Shown: piece after piece, positions 11,241 through 23,770 of the stretch | How positions within the stretch are numbered: the stretch's first letter is position 1 | Layout: every line of letters begins with the position of its first letter | Assembly: GCF_021462225.1 (NCBI RefSeq) | Contig: NC_061811.1 | Coordinates: 24,010,663 to 24,074,662 of the forward strand | Reading direction: 5' to 3' | From: Girardinichthys multiradiatus | Taxonomy: Eukaryota > Chordata > Actinopteri > Cyprinodontiformes > Goodeidae | Length of the DNA stretch: 64,000 nt | Position numbers and translations under genes: made by a program | Notes under the pieces: generated by a model | What the model saw: the letters and a program-made list of their open reading frames with translations, nothing else | What the model was told of the DNA's origin: nothing | The model's database searches: none

Positions 11241-11479
11241 AAGTATAAGAATTATACCCAAGGAAAATAAATGTAGTCAAAGTTCATTTTTGTTACTTCT
11301 AGTAACACTAGATGATGTATATATAGGAAAATGTAAATAACACTACCAGAGCTGCTATGAGTTTATAGGTGAATAGATGAATGATTTGATGATCTGATTG
11401 TTGATTCCATAAATTTTGCTCAAGGCCCAGTGAAGTCTTGGGCTGGCCCTGGTTATGTCCAGGTTTTTGTATGTGTGCT
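11241..11479. other. AT-rich spacer
   Basis: No gene or repeat was recognised. Confidence 0.5.
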
Positions 11480-12190
11480 TCACCTACTCTGATTGCAGGG
11501 TGCGACTGGCAGGTGTGTCTGTGCAGCTGGAGTTTGTTCGCGCCAATCAAGAGGAGCTTATAGAGGTGTGGATTTTCCTAAGGCAGATGCCAGATAGTTC
11601 ATGTCGCTCTCATGATTCTTTGCTTACCTTCTATGTGTTCCCTTTCCGGGTAAGAAACATTGTTCAGGTTTGCAGTACTCCCTGTGGTTTTCAGTTCTCT
11701 ACCTCCTCGCTCTCTGGAACCCCTTGGTGGTCTCACCTCTGGGTTCCTTTTGGAAAGTCTCCTAACTGCTCCTCTGCTCGCTCCCTCCTGGATCTGCTGC
11801 CTGGGCCTCATTACAAACCTACCATCACTCACCTGCCTGTCCACCCTCTGACAATCCACCACTGCCTCTGCAGTTCCTCCTGGAATAAGGAAACAATCAT
11901 CATCAGAAACTGCTCCACACACACTCAACCTGTCAACCTCAACTCCTGTGTATATATTCACTTTCTCCTCTGGATCCTCGCCATCTCTGTCCACAATTAG
12001 CCTCCACCTAACCTCAGATCTCCTCACAAAATTCAAATACCTTTCCCTGTAATAACCTCTTACCTATCCTCCTCAGTGTTGTCCTTTAACTCGCTCCTGT
12101 GTCTGGAGGAAACACGTTTCCTGTTGTATCAATAAATCATTTGACTATTATCATTTGACCGTGGTTGTTGCTCTCATCAGGGTCTCAATA
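11480..12190 (+). repeat. Possible solo LTR or LTR-like repeat, boundaries uncertain
   Basis: A pyrimidine-rich, moderately GC-rich block contrasts with its AT-rich surroundings. It contains a TATATAT element (near 11951) and AATAAA at 12131-12136, followed by a T/G-rich stretch ending near 'ctcaataaca'. This order (promoter-like, then polyadenylation signal, then short tail) fits an LTR in sense orientation. The 181-codon open frame across it has low-complexity Ser/Leu/Thr content and no domain. No target duplication was found. Confidence 0.35.
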
Positions 12191-12699
12191 ACAAACTTAA
12201 AGACACTGATATATGTTGTTAATGTACTGTCTTTGATTTTAAGTCATCAGCAACCAAACCAAGCTGTGCAACCACACACATGTTGACTGAAATGATAAGA
12301 GTCATAAGTATCAGAAATATCTTATTTAAACTTACCTTAATTTTTGTAAAGAAATGGATCTCAATCAGTTTCATATCTATCAAAAACAGTCATAAGGATG
12401 AATTCCTTACAAATCTAGTGAGTGATCTTTACTATAAACAGAATCAGGGGATTTCTGTATTTTTCTCACAATTAAGTTTTATGGGGTGAATACTAAAGTC
12501 ATTACAGTTATATTAAAATGGGATGATTATACAAAAAACTTAATAGAACTTGTAATTATCACAATCAAACAAAGAACTGATCTGATCAAGACCTGTTCAA
12601 ATAATTTAAAACACACAAAGGTGAAATACTATTGCTAATTGTACTCAACACACTACTGCAAGAGCTAAAGAGCTTTTGTACATCTAAGGTTTTAATTAT
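12191..12699. other. AT-rich intergenic stretch
   Basis: No coding frame, RNA gene or repeat boundary was recognised. Confidence 0.5.
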
Positions 12700-13069
12700 T
12701 TTACACACAATAACACACAGTAAAGGTTTATTGAGTGGTTAACATACATTTGTTCAATGTGTAAGCACATATTTAATTTATGTATTTTTTTATCAACTCG
12801 TTTCTCACCTTTGGTTTGTGATTATTTTTTATTCTGTTTCCTACCTTTCAGCTATTATAAATACCCTTGTGTGTTTTGTCAGATCAGTTATGCTTTGTTG
12901 GTGCAGTAAGTTGATTTGTTAAGTTCACATTGTTTGCATGAGCTCAGTTTTGTTTCTTTGACCTTTTTTCACAATCTTAAGATTATATTATAAATATAAT
13001 TTTTGTCTTAAAATAAACAATTTTTCTAATAATTCTTGTGACTCCTGCTTTTTAACTCGGTCCATCACA
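12700..13069 (+). repeat. Possible LTR fragment with TATA box and polyadenylation signal
   Basis: TATAAATA at 12856-12863 is followed about 150 bp later by AATAAA (13012-13017). A 50-base stretch after it ends 'ggtccatcaca' (13069). The spacing and the terminal CA fit the U3-R-U5 order of a fish Gypsy-type LTR. The 5' boundary and any target duplication were not found, so it may be truncated. Confidence 0.4.
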
Positions 13070-15046
13070 GTTGCATTTAGTATTATCCGATTAAACTGAT
13101 TTAAGATTGGTATATTTCCACTGTTACGTCCTAGACTTGCTATGTGCTGATTTATGAAAGCGTAACCTAGCTTTGTTGCTTGTGGGTTTGATGTAATGAT
13201 TACAGGTGAACTAGGTGGCTAGCTGAGGCAAAAACACACAGAGACCATCTCTGATCAGTAGTGTTGTAGAACTGGAGACCGAGAACACATTTTCAAGGTC
13301 TTGTCTTGGACTCAGCTACATTTTTCATGACTCTTGTCCCGGTCTTAGATTTTCTGGTCTGATCCGCAGTTGCAGTAACAACCTCTTTTTTGCAGTCAAG
13401 TGTGAAACACCTGGCTGCGTTCAATGGCAATCAATGGAAATAAGTCTTTTTGAAAAGTTTCATCAACACCACTTGTGCCTCTGCTTGCCAGGGATGAAAA
13501 GACGAGAAGAAAAAGAGCAAGAAAGAAAAATAATAATAATAATCACAGTGGCTAAAGAAATGCAATCCACATCATCTGTGATAGGATCTTTTTATTCAAA
13601 TCACCAAGAATGTATTTGTATTACAAATGAAAAGCTGTATATAGATTCTGTAAAAACAGCTTTCACTGACTTTGCTTCAAACAGGTCAAACGGTTATTAT
13701 CACCTTGAATTGAAAACATAAGGAAAAGTAAATGTCATGTTAGCAAGGTTTTCCAAAAACATATGACTAACAATTTGTCCATGCTGGTCTTCTTAATTTC
13801 TCAGTAATTAATGTTTCAGCAAGGCCCCAGAGTGTGACCAATTTGGTCACACATGCAATTACATATGTACTTTTTTGCATCCATGTTGGATCCACAGCTT
13901 GGCCTAAGTAGGGTAGATATGGATTTTACCAATGGGAGAAACACACCATCATCACAGCAAAAGTTCAGAGATTAACTAAAGAAAACACTTTTAGGTTAGT
14001 GCAGATTTCATTCAGTAACTCTTTGCCACCCTATGTTGCATAGGGTGTGATATTCAAAAATCTCACAGGTCACTATTGTTGATCCATCTAGTAACTCACC
14101 ATTTGTCAAATATCCTCATCTTTTTACCAGTTTGATTTGTGATTTATGAATTACCATAAGCAGCTCAGACAGAGACTCATCTTTGCAGGTGTGTGATGCA
14201 ACTATTTTATCCAAACAGCTCAGCCTGAAAACATATTGTGTGGGAGAATGTAGCTGTGTCTGTCAAGTCAGTTACATTTTTAGGAAGAAATGATACAACT
14301 ATGTGAGTTTAAAGTGATGCATTGTCATGACTGTGTGTATGTATCGCTGTTAAGAAAAACTGATAGTTGGAACTTAATTGGTAAGTGAATTAAGTAATAT
14401 ACAATCACGTTCCCACCATTTTAGTGATTTTAATGTAATACTGATAAAATCTACACAATTTTACTGCTTCAAACCAATCATCGGGACAGTCCTCAATTGA
14501 GATTGTATTTAATACAACAAAACTGAAATGTTTCCTGTTCTACATAACCTGATGCAACAAGAGAGCCAAGCTGGTAACTTAGAGTGAGGTTTGGCTTATA
14601 GACACAATTTCAACAACTCAATACATACTGACACTTTTGTGCATGTGTCACATGTGGTGTTCATAATTAACATATTCAGAAGTATATTTATTTACGTCAA
14701 GTCTTGATTTATAAAAATCTATTATTTTCCCTTATGATCAACATTGAGTTCTGCAGCAATTTGCTAAAATATCAATTAATTCTGAATGAAAAGCATGTTG
14801 CACACATGTTTAAGGCACACAAAAATATATGGATTCCACACATCCACAGGAAACATATGTATGTTGCTGCAATGATAAACAGTTGATCTTGCCTGTATTC
14901 AGAGAAAAGTGTCTGCCACGATTATGAAGAAGGAGAAACTGTGCTTTGTGTGATGGTGTATTACTTTCTTTACTTTCTTTGACAATTGCAGACTTGGGGC
15001 TATAAATGGTTTATAACAATCTGTCTATGTTAGCCTTAGCTTTATA
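13070..15046. other. Intergenic stretch with one degenerate repeat
   Basis: Mostly AT-rich with no recognisable gene. At about 13257-13375 there is a repeat of the form 'tgtagaactggagaccgaga ... cttgtcttggactcagc'. The same 'gagtc/gacttg' vocabulary recurs at about 15665-15745 ('gagacctgagacttgacttg'), so the two may be remains of one dispersed fish repeat. Confidence 0.4.
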
Positions 15047-15582
15047 ATGATGACCACACGGAACCTGGAAGATACCCAGGCTGGCCCCGGTGGCCTAACC
15101 TTTAAGCTACCTTCGTTCCTGAGATCTCCTAAGGATATATTCACCTAAGGACCTACAAGTCTCGACCATAACTTGGAACTCATTCTGGCTGGCTGCTCTT
15201 GTACCTCGAACTTCGTCATGCTCACTCATCCCCACCTGTCCAACCTCCACCGAACCGCTAACACACTGCCTACTCGCCCAGTACAAGAGTCTCTGGATCT
15301 AACTGAACTTTGGACTTACCATCTTCATTGTCATCATTGTTTGCTCCAGTCCGTGTGCCTCTCCTCCTGGCGGATAACCACTTCCCACCTAGTAAGAGAC
15401 ATTGCACAATTATTTATCCAGCTTCCTTTTGCCTCATCACTTACCTGTCATTTCCCCTCCTACAGTTGTTCCTGCACTCCATTCCTGCTTACTCATTTAA
15501 ATAAACTTCTTAAAATTGTTTCCTGGTTTTCCCTTGAGTGTCATTCTGCATGTGGGTCAGATCCTTGCGTAACACTATGACA
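15047..15582 (+). repeat. Probable LTR (Gypsy-like), 3' end clear, 5' end approximate
   Basis: The block contains AATAAAC (about 15500), then 'tctgcatgtgggtcagatcc' and ends in ACTATGACA at 15582. The solo LTR at 5574-6205 has the same closing order on its own sense strand (AATAAAC, 'ctctgcatgtgggt', ...CATGACA), so the two are related families. The 135-codon open frame here has no domain. No matching target duplication was seen, so the left end may be lost. Confidence 0.6.
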
Positions 15583-15814
15583 CAAACATACAAAAACACA
15601 CCATTTTAAATCATGATCTATGGCCAAGCAGAGAACATGGTATGCATTTCATAAAATAATGTTAGTTTGAGTCATGAGAGACCTGAGACTTGACTTGGAC
15701 TTGGGAGATAGGACCTCGGATTTGACTTAAATACCTCTGGTTTCACTGAACCTGTTTGAAACAGGATAGTTATACATAGAGTAAAGAAGTAAAAACATTG
15801 TGAATTCTCTGCAA

Positions 15815-16110
15815 GATATTAGTCATATTCAATAAAGGAGAATATTATTAAAAAGTTTATTTAATTCTCTATCTCAATTTACTAAGTAAAACACATTATA
15901 TGGATTAATTACAGAGAGATTGATGCATGACAGCCTTTATTTTTGTTAATTTGAATAATTAAAGCAAGATTAGAATTTGCATATTAATACAGAAACGTGG
16001 GTGTAATGGAAGGTATGTTTAATACTTGCATAAAGATTATTATTAAAGGTTTAATACCTGCTTAAAGGTTATTTTCAAAAGGTACTTTAAATCTGGCAAA
16101 CGAGACTAAT
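15815..16110 (+). mobile_element. Tc1-like terminal fragment (family A)
   Basis: It begins 'tattcaataaaggagaatat' and contains 'taatacctgcttaaaggtta' near its right end. The same landmarks appear in order at 37345-37660, and in reverse orientation at 23560-23770. They correspond to the long AT-rich IR/DR end of a common fish Tc1-like family. No transposase remains. Confidence 0.55.
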
Positions 16111-16470
16111 TGGAATGCATATTGTAAATTTTTGTCATTGCACAAGTAAATAAAACTCAACTGAATATAGACCCACGTTGGAACACATTTAGACTTCCCC
16201 AGCAATGCCTTAATGGCTTTAATGTTTTTTTTTTCAATTATTATTTGCAGTAACCACAAGAGGACGCAGGAAAAAGTCCTGTTTTTAGTTTCTGAAAAAA
16301 ACAACCGCTGCTTTTGTTTCTCTTGAAAGGGCAGTCGCAAGGCACATATGTAAGAGCATTTTAGAGAGATCTGATTTAGATTAGCTTGTGCTAATGCATA
16401 AAAGTTACTGCAAAACACAGCAGAGCCACATATTGCCTTGGAGGGGGTCCAAAAATGTTGGAGGTATAAA
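16111..16470. other. Unannotated intergenic stretch
   Basis: No recognisable gene. The minus-strand open frame of 118 codons is AT-driven and shows no domain. Confidence 0.5.
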
Positions 16471-16474
16471 TATT

Positions 16475-16516
<42 letters not shown>

Positions 16517-16535
16517 GGCGTGTGTGTGTGTGTGT

Positions 16536-16622
<87 letters not shown>

Positions 16623-16632
16623 TGAGTGAGTC
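16475..16632. repeat. Microsatellite: (AT)n, long (TG)n, (GAGT)n
   Basis: A short AT run is followed by about 130 bp of TG repeats with a few interruptions (gggcg, ta), then three GAGT units. Open frames in all directions are pure Val-Cys or Thr-His repeats and are not genes. Confidence 0.97.
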
Positions 16633-18155
16633 GGGGTGAGCTGGGGCAGAACTCACAGCTGGGAGAGTGGTGTGCTAACACTGCCAAAGCCTCAGCGCAT
16701 GACTCCCACTTGTCAAAATCACCATGTGTGCAATAATGTGATTACAGTCTGGTTACTATTATGATAAAAAAAAAAAACTGCTTGTACGGAATATAAGAAA
16801 CAAGATACCCCACAGAATGTGTCTCGTATGTTGGTGTTGAAAGGCAAGACAGAGTCTGGAACACAGAGGGAACACAGAGTGTACCCTTCTATCAATGCCC
16901 TACAGACGGACACTGGGTGGGGGCCTCAGGGTGACTCTCTGGCTCCTGTCATGGATTTACAGGTTGGAGGAACACTTTATGTAATTTTCTCCCCCATCTG
17001 TAGCCGCTTACACCATCAACAGAAGCACCCCCTCCACCCCACAGCCCTTTCATTTCAGGTTACACAATCGCTGCACTGCACACAAGGGGTTGTCATCACA
17101 GGTGCAGCCAAGATTAGCCAGGATAAAGGAACTCTTCCAGCTCAAGATGTTTTCTTTTCTCTTTACTTTTTACAACCAACTGCTTTACATGTATTTCTTT
17201 TTCCGCTCTCTTTTCTTGTCTTTTCAAAAACCTAATTTTACCTAGATCTAGTGTGATTTTTCATAAGAGAAAAGTTTCCAGATATTCCCGTTGACATTGC
17301 CTGGCCCTTGGCTAACTCTTAGGGAACATTCAGTTAGCCAGTGGAGTAAAGGTGTAAGATCAACAGTTTGGCAAAATCTGTGCATATAGGTCTGTTTGTG
17401 ATTATGCCGCAACGTCTTACACACTGGGAATGATGAGTTTCCTTTTTGACGGTACAACCTTGGCCAGGGGACCAGATGGAAAAGGGAGAGATGGAAGAAG
17501 GGAGGGAGTGAGGGTGGAGTGTAAACTGCAAACACGCAACCCAGTATGTAAGAAACTGGACCTTATCCACATGATGCTAGTCGGGCATGAAGGCGGCTCT
17601 AACGATTCCCTCCTAGGCATCTGGAAGATGGAGAGAGAAAGAATGAGCGAGGTCTAGAACCACAATGCCACCCATCTTGGAGCTCAGCGAAAGAAAACAA
17701 ATGCAAGCAGTCACAGAGAAGTGATTGCCGGTTCGAGTCACCCAATACGTCCCTGGAATCTCTGAGACTTGGAATCCAAAGTTGTTGAAGAGCTGCAAAA
17801 TAGCAAGTCTGCTATGAACCTAACTTAGCATAACGCTAAATACAGATAAAGAAAAAGACTGTAGTTACAGACATTAACACAGAGATCAAGTAAATTATTC
17901 AGTTAAATTGTGATGGGATGGGCATGATGCATTTGAGGTGAAGTACAGCTCTTTAACAAATGTCTTTGCATGCTTGTACAAACTATTTTTGGCCCATTTG
18001 GACCACAGCGTTTAACTCAGAGATATTCAGTTTTCACCACAGCCTCAAAGAGGGTGCTAAAGTGCTCATTTTTTCTAGTTGCTAACCTGAAAATGTTTAA
18101 CAAATCCAGGAACTTAATGAACAATGCAAATATTTTTAACAACCCAGACATTTGT
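16633..18155. other. Unannotated intergenic stretch
   Basis: Mixed composition with several short open frames but none with recognisable content. I see no RNA gene and no clear element boundary. Confidence 0.45.
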
Positions 18156-18182
18156 ATTTTAGGGTTAGGGTTAGGGTTAGGA
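18156..18182. repeat. Short interstitial telomere-like repeat (TTAGGG)n
   Basis: Three to four TTAGGG units in a row, directly abutting the SINE-like fragment at 18183-18325. Confidence 0.9.
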
Positions 18183-18325
18183 TGGATTGGTGACCCTAGA
18201 CAGGTCGCCCAACCATTGCAAGGTAACATAGAGACATACAAGACAAACAACCATGCACACACCCATTCACACCTAAGGGAATTTAGAGAGACCAATTAAC
18301 CTAACAGTCATGTTTTTGGATTAAA
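18183..18325 (-). repeat. Fragment of a dispersed SINE-like fish repeat
   Basis: Read on the minus strand it has 'catgactgttaggttaattg', 'aaattcccttaggtgtgaat' and 'ggcgacctgtctagggt', an order common to a widespread fish repeat. The copy at 47638-47930 carries the head and other parts of the same repeat in the opposite orientation. The head with the pol III boxes is missing here. Confidence 0.55.
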
Positions 18326-21300
18326 TACACCTGAATTTAAATGATCTGATTATTATCTGATTATTAGACACAATAGAAACAAGCAAAGGAAGATAGGTCC
18401 TCCATTTGATATTTAAAAATATTTTTGAAATTAAATTATTTCACCTTTTTTTTATTTCTCGGTCTGCTTATGGCCTGCTCTGCATGCCTTAAACGCCCTG
18501 ATAGCTCACTGCTGGTGGGCAGGTACAGATAAAGAACAGCCTTGGTGGCCGTGCATGCAGCAGAGCAAATTGGGAGGTATGAATTCACCTTAACCCGGGT
18601 AGCATGGCCTTAATTCTTTCACCAAATCTGTTTCAAAACAGATGGTATTGGGCAGACAGACTCCAAATGCAAAAAGTTTGAAAAACTCCCTGTTTGCTTT
18701 TTAGTAGGGAATAAACCAACCGTGAGGCATGTGTAAGATTGTGTGTGCAATGGGTTTTGGTCCAACAGGTTTTATGACCTCTATTGAGTCTTGTGATGAA
18801 ACATCTGTTCAGATTTGTGGACAGATATCAGCTGAGAAGAGCTGGGAGCATACATGTCTCATGTGTGCTAGGTGTGGCCCAAGCTGTTTAGATCTCGGTC
18901 TGTATTACATTTTCACCGGAGTGGTACATGTCCAGTGAGTACTCCGGTCTCTCCAGTCTGTGTGGATGAAAACTAAAGCTGTTGCCTTCTGAGCAGCGTA
19001 GCTAGACATATATGTACTCTAGGGATAATGCAGTGAGAATAAGGCAGCTGTACAAAGAACTATGTGTGGATTTACAAAAAAAAAATAAAAGGAAATGAAG
19101 GGTGATTGGTTGACAGGTCGCCTTGGTGCTGCTCATAACAGATGTGACTATCTTGCTCGAAAGCTGTGTGTTGAGTGAGGCCACAGATACCTACAGCCTG
19201 ATGGGTGTTGAAGCATTTGTCTGTTCTGATGAATAGCAAGCACCCGCAAGAGCACAGAACATGGTAAGATGGAAAGACTGAAATGACTGAGGAAAGAGAC
19301 AAAGTCCCCAACTCAGAAAATCTGCAAGCAGAGACCTCACCTGCTACAAGGCATGGACCAATAAACTACCACCTCCATGAAAACCTCCCCTGTTGCCTCT
19401 CTTTGGAATCTCACTGGACTACTACTGTCCTATATAATACGCACACAAACACACATTTATACACACAGTGTAGCAAAACCTGACTTATGTGAGATGTTTG
19501 CCTTACTAATATGAATTCCCTCAGGGAGAATCCGACTCATTGGAAAACCACAGACTCTGCTTTCAGAGGTCTTAAAACGGACTAACACTTGCAAAAGTTG
19601 GCTGGAGCTCTTTTCTGAGACTTAGGGGAGAAGGCCAGAGTGGGAACAGAGAGAAAATGAGTGATGATGAAGAAAAAGTAGGGAATAGAGGAAGGAGGCC
19701 TTTGAGATGGCAGGAGAGAGAGGTCGAGGATTGTTTTACAAACAGAATTCCTTTAATTAATCACCTTGTTTGAACAGCTGGCCTTCTCAAGACAGGTCGT
19801 AATGGGATCCCTACATGGAAGTGCGGATTACAGACTTGGATTTGGCAGAAAAATATTAGCTGTCAAATGTTGCAGGCAAGAGGTGCAAAAGAAGGCCCCT
19901 GCTTCCTGGTGGTGAGAGAGCCACAGACAGGAGGGGGTTGCTTAACATGGTTCCCCAAGGAATGAGGTTGCTTGGAGCAATGCTTGGGCGCGCAGAAAGA
20001 GGCCAGGGGGCAGCCACCAAGGCAAGCACTCATCCCGCATGGCTGGGACCAGCGCAGCCACCTGGGAACTAAGTTCAGCCTTAGGGGTCAGCCTGTGATA
20101 GCGACTGGAAATTTGGAGACCCCCTTGTAAGCATTTATTTACAGGCTGGACATAAACAACTCAGAGCAGATGTCAGGACAGAATGCAATGCCCTTGTGGT
20201 ACATGTTTATTATCAGTGGCCCAGTGGCTTGAAATCATGGTTAAGAATGTGGCTATGAAAAAGTTGGCTACCAGCACTTTGTAAATAAACACATTTTTTA
20301 TGTGGGTCAGATCGTGGACAGGACATTGGCATTATGAAGGAAGGTTGGGAATTAGATTTTTTCACAAATATTCAACAGCGAATGATTTCTATTTGCTCTG
20401 TGGGGTTGATTTTGTCTTTCTGCTTCAGGGCTTCATCATGACAGAATAATGTAAGCACCATGTTAGAGAGTAACCAAAATATTTTTACTGCAGACCAAAG
20501 ATTCTATAAGTTAAATTAGGAAAAACAACAAGATAGACAAAGCTCCCATGTCTCTGTGTGTGACATGTTTTACAGAGATAATGTGTGTGTGTGTGAAGTG
20601 GGATTCTCTGGAGTACGTGTTTAATCTTTAGTAGAACAAAATCAGAACTGGAGGATCGGAAAGGTTTCAAGCTAATATCTACTACAAAAAGACCCTAGAA
20701 ACAAAAATACAGTTTCACAGTAATTGGCAGTAGCCATCTGCAGAAAAGTTAACTTAAGACATTTGTTGTGTCATTTATCTGAGACAGAAAATAGCATAAA
20801 GTTACTGGATACATCTGGAGAACTTTCTAAATGCAACTTTTAGATGTTAATGCAAAGCCGGATTTTGTTACACTGGATATTTGGTGGGACAGACTCATTT
20901 TCAGAGAGATTTAGCCAAAGGCCCTGCATGGGAATTTAGCTTGATTAGCTACCCAAACCTAACAGCTACTTAATTCAGAAAAACTTGAACCTCAAGCCCA
21001 ACAACAAGGTAACAGTCAGTTAAATGTTGGACTTTGAAATGCTTTATATATTTATTAAAGTATTTTCTTTTGAAGGTGAGTGTGTGCACAGACCAACCAA
21101 GGCCCACTTATTGGATCAATAATAAATCAGTTTTATAATGCACAACCAAAATGAGCAATCCATTTTTACTCAACTTACTTTGGTTTTAATATAACATTTT
21201 GTAATGGACTGGTCTAGTTTCTCTGTGATGTTAAAATAGTCATATTTCAGCAGACAGGACTGAGCTAAAATTAGCGATATCAGTTCAGTAGTCTCTTCAA

Positions 21301-23559
21301 GATGACAAAACACTGGCAAATTTGAGAAATGAGTTTTCCAAAGATGTACTTGGACTGATGTGAAAAGCTCCCTCGTCCAGTATTCACATAACTATGAAGG
21401 TAAGAAAATATCAAATTGAAGAAGCTCCCAACTTTCACTTTGGATTGCTTCAATCCATTTAGTCCTTTGTTCTACATCTTCACTCTGGAAACCATGGAAA
21501 GGTGACTAGTGATGGTTTGTTCAGCTAACCACCAAGCAAAAATAAACTATTTTGAAGACTAAAGTGAAAAAATTCTGCCCTTTTAACAAGAACCACAGAA
21601 TAGCAATACAGAAACAGCAAAAAAAATTTCAACCTCCTCCTATTGAGGTAAGAACAGTTCCATGGGTTCAGTAGCATCTCAGTGCATTTCTCATTTTCAT
21701 ATAATTTTAAACACACTTTTATATGGCTGGTAATCTCTTAAAATCTAGTACGTTTAGCCTGTTGCTAATCAGTTTTTTTCTTTGATGCAGCTCACCTAGA
21801 AGTTGTGCTTACTTTGGTTTTTCACCGCTATGTCAACGGTGTTGTGGACTCTGATGCAATCACTAGACACTGAACAGACTTTTGAAATAAACAATTGATA
21901 ATTGTCAGTTGGAGGTCTGAGAAAACAACCAAAAGAAAAGACAGAAAAGTTAAAGGCATTTAGTTAAAGCTTACAAAATGATTGATGAATGGATAACTAT
22001 CTCACTTGCATGTGTTGGATCCAAGAGCGACTGAGTTTGATGGAGGTTAAGTGAGAGTTGGTAGGTTGTCAGTTGTTGAAGTCCAGGGATTATTGCTGAT
22101 CACAGGGTGGTAGAAGCTGGACAGCAGACAGTCAAGTAGTAGAGGCAAACCAGCAGTGGACTCTTGTAGAGGATGAACGAGTTTTAGGTAATGCTAAGGT
22201 GGAGAAGGATATCAGGTAGTTTCAACAGGACTGGCATGACACTCTGAAGGAAATGTACATTTAGTTCCAGGTAACTGATTCCAGCACAGAGCAACAAGGT
22301 ATTCACTACTCCTTGCGTATCAGCAAGGAGCAGTGAATAACCGGAGCTATTGTTGACAATCTACAAATTTGAGAGAATACTGCCGGTCTTCTTGAGCAGT
22401 GGGGATTAATGAGCAATAGATGTGTGTGTGGTACTGCAGAAAGCTAGCAATCATTGTGATGGGCACCTGATTATGTTAGAAAATGTAGGACAGATAAGGT
22501 AAATATTTGGTCAGCTGTTTATTTAAATTAACTTTAAATCCAAACCACCAAATTTGTTTCAGCCCTTCAGCTCTTTCCTTGACAGGTTTTCCAGTCATTC
22601 TCTCTCTTCCTCTTAGTCTTAATATCTCATTCTACCCTGATGCCAAAGAAGCAGAAAAGGGAGTAATGTTGCCTCAGGTGGTTGATTATCAGAGCACTTA
22701 TTCACATTGTATTTACATGCAGAGTGAGGGGGAAACCAATGTTCACAGACCACACACACACAACACAGCGTACACACATAACCATGATGTATTACTTCAA
22801 TTGTGTAAGCAGCAATGTTATTCTCAGGCCTTACACCCACCTCCACTTTGCTTTCTTTCATTGATATGATGTCATTATCCTTGCACTTATTTAGTCATAG
22901 AGAGACTTAAAGTGAGCACAACTTGCAAATTAGATTTACCACAACATTAGTCTATACCAATATCACCTGCACTTACTAAAGAGATTTTTTAGACATTAAA
23001 AGCTGTTTTAGTAATTTAGTAATTGAATCCAGGGCAATTCAGAGACAGCTGATAAATGTCTGGTCTATCACTTGTTCTAAAAGACACATTTTCAAACAGC
23101 TGTCTAACTTATGAAAGCCTCATAAAAATGTAACCCCAGAGTTTTGTGGTGATGTTCCGATTTTCTATCCAAATAGGGAGGCAGCAGCTCTGTCTGTGAA
23201 CCATGACCACTTCAAAGCACACAGATGAGTCTAGAGGGTTTGGAGGGAAATGATGTATAGCAAACTGGACCACCAGGTCTATGAGTATTTTGAGCCTGTT
23301 TTCTGTGTGAGAAGAAATTTCCCACAGCACATATGGACACACCAGTACAAATCTGAATGATAACTAATATTGTTACAATACAGATGAATTGGGTTTTGCA
23401 GCACCCTGGTAATTAGTTTCATACAGATGCCTACATCTTCAGCTTACCTTAGATCGGGTCATGAAAGGAACTGGTCCAGAAGGTACGCCCAGACACTCTC
23501 CAGGTCACTGTGGAGGATCTCTAGGGGTTCTCATGTAAATTTGTCAGGATAAAAGTACC
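18326..23559. other. Long intergenic stretch without recognised genes
   Basis: I found no coding frame with identifiable content and no clear transposon end in this 5.2 kb. The part at about 19850-20230 is richer in G+C than its surroundings and contains no simple repeat. It could be conserved non-coding DNA, which needs cross-species alignment to judge. A minor (TG)n run lies near 20580. Confidence 0.4.
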
Positions 23560-23770
23560 TTTTTAAAATAAAAACATTAAGCAGGTATTAAATAAAATTT
23601 TCATTAAACCACATTTCTGTATTAAAAATGTTTTTTTATTGGTCTGATGTAGTATTCTAATCTTTAATGTGTTGTTATTAGCTGTAAGCAGAAAATCGTC
23701 ATAAATGTTTCAATTGAGTTACTGAAGTAAATGAACTTTTCATTAATGCAATAATGAAGTTTTCGATTCA
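23560..23770 (-). mobile_element. Tc1-like terminal fragment (family A), inverted
   Basis: The reverse complement shares 'aatacagaaatgtggtttaatg' style and 'taatacctgcttaa' landmarks, plus the 'aaaaggtactttta' word, with 15815-16110 and 37345-37660. No coding remnant. Confidence 0.5.

Noticed and set aside
11455..12000. 181-codon open frame as a possible gene
   Set aside because: Low-complexity Ser/Leu/Thr/Cys translation of a pyrimidine-rich LTR-like block, with no domain and no codon pattern suggesting coding.
16388..16687. Open frames of Val-Cys and Thr-His repeats on both strands
   Set aside because: They are direct translations of the (TG)n/(CA)n microsatellite and have no other content.
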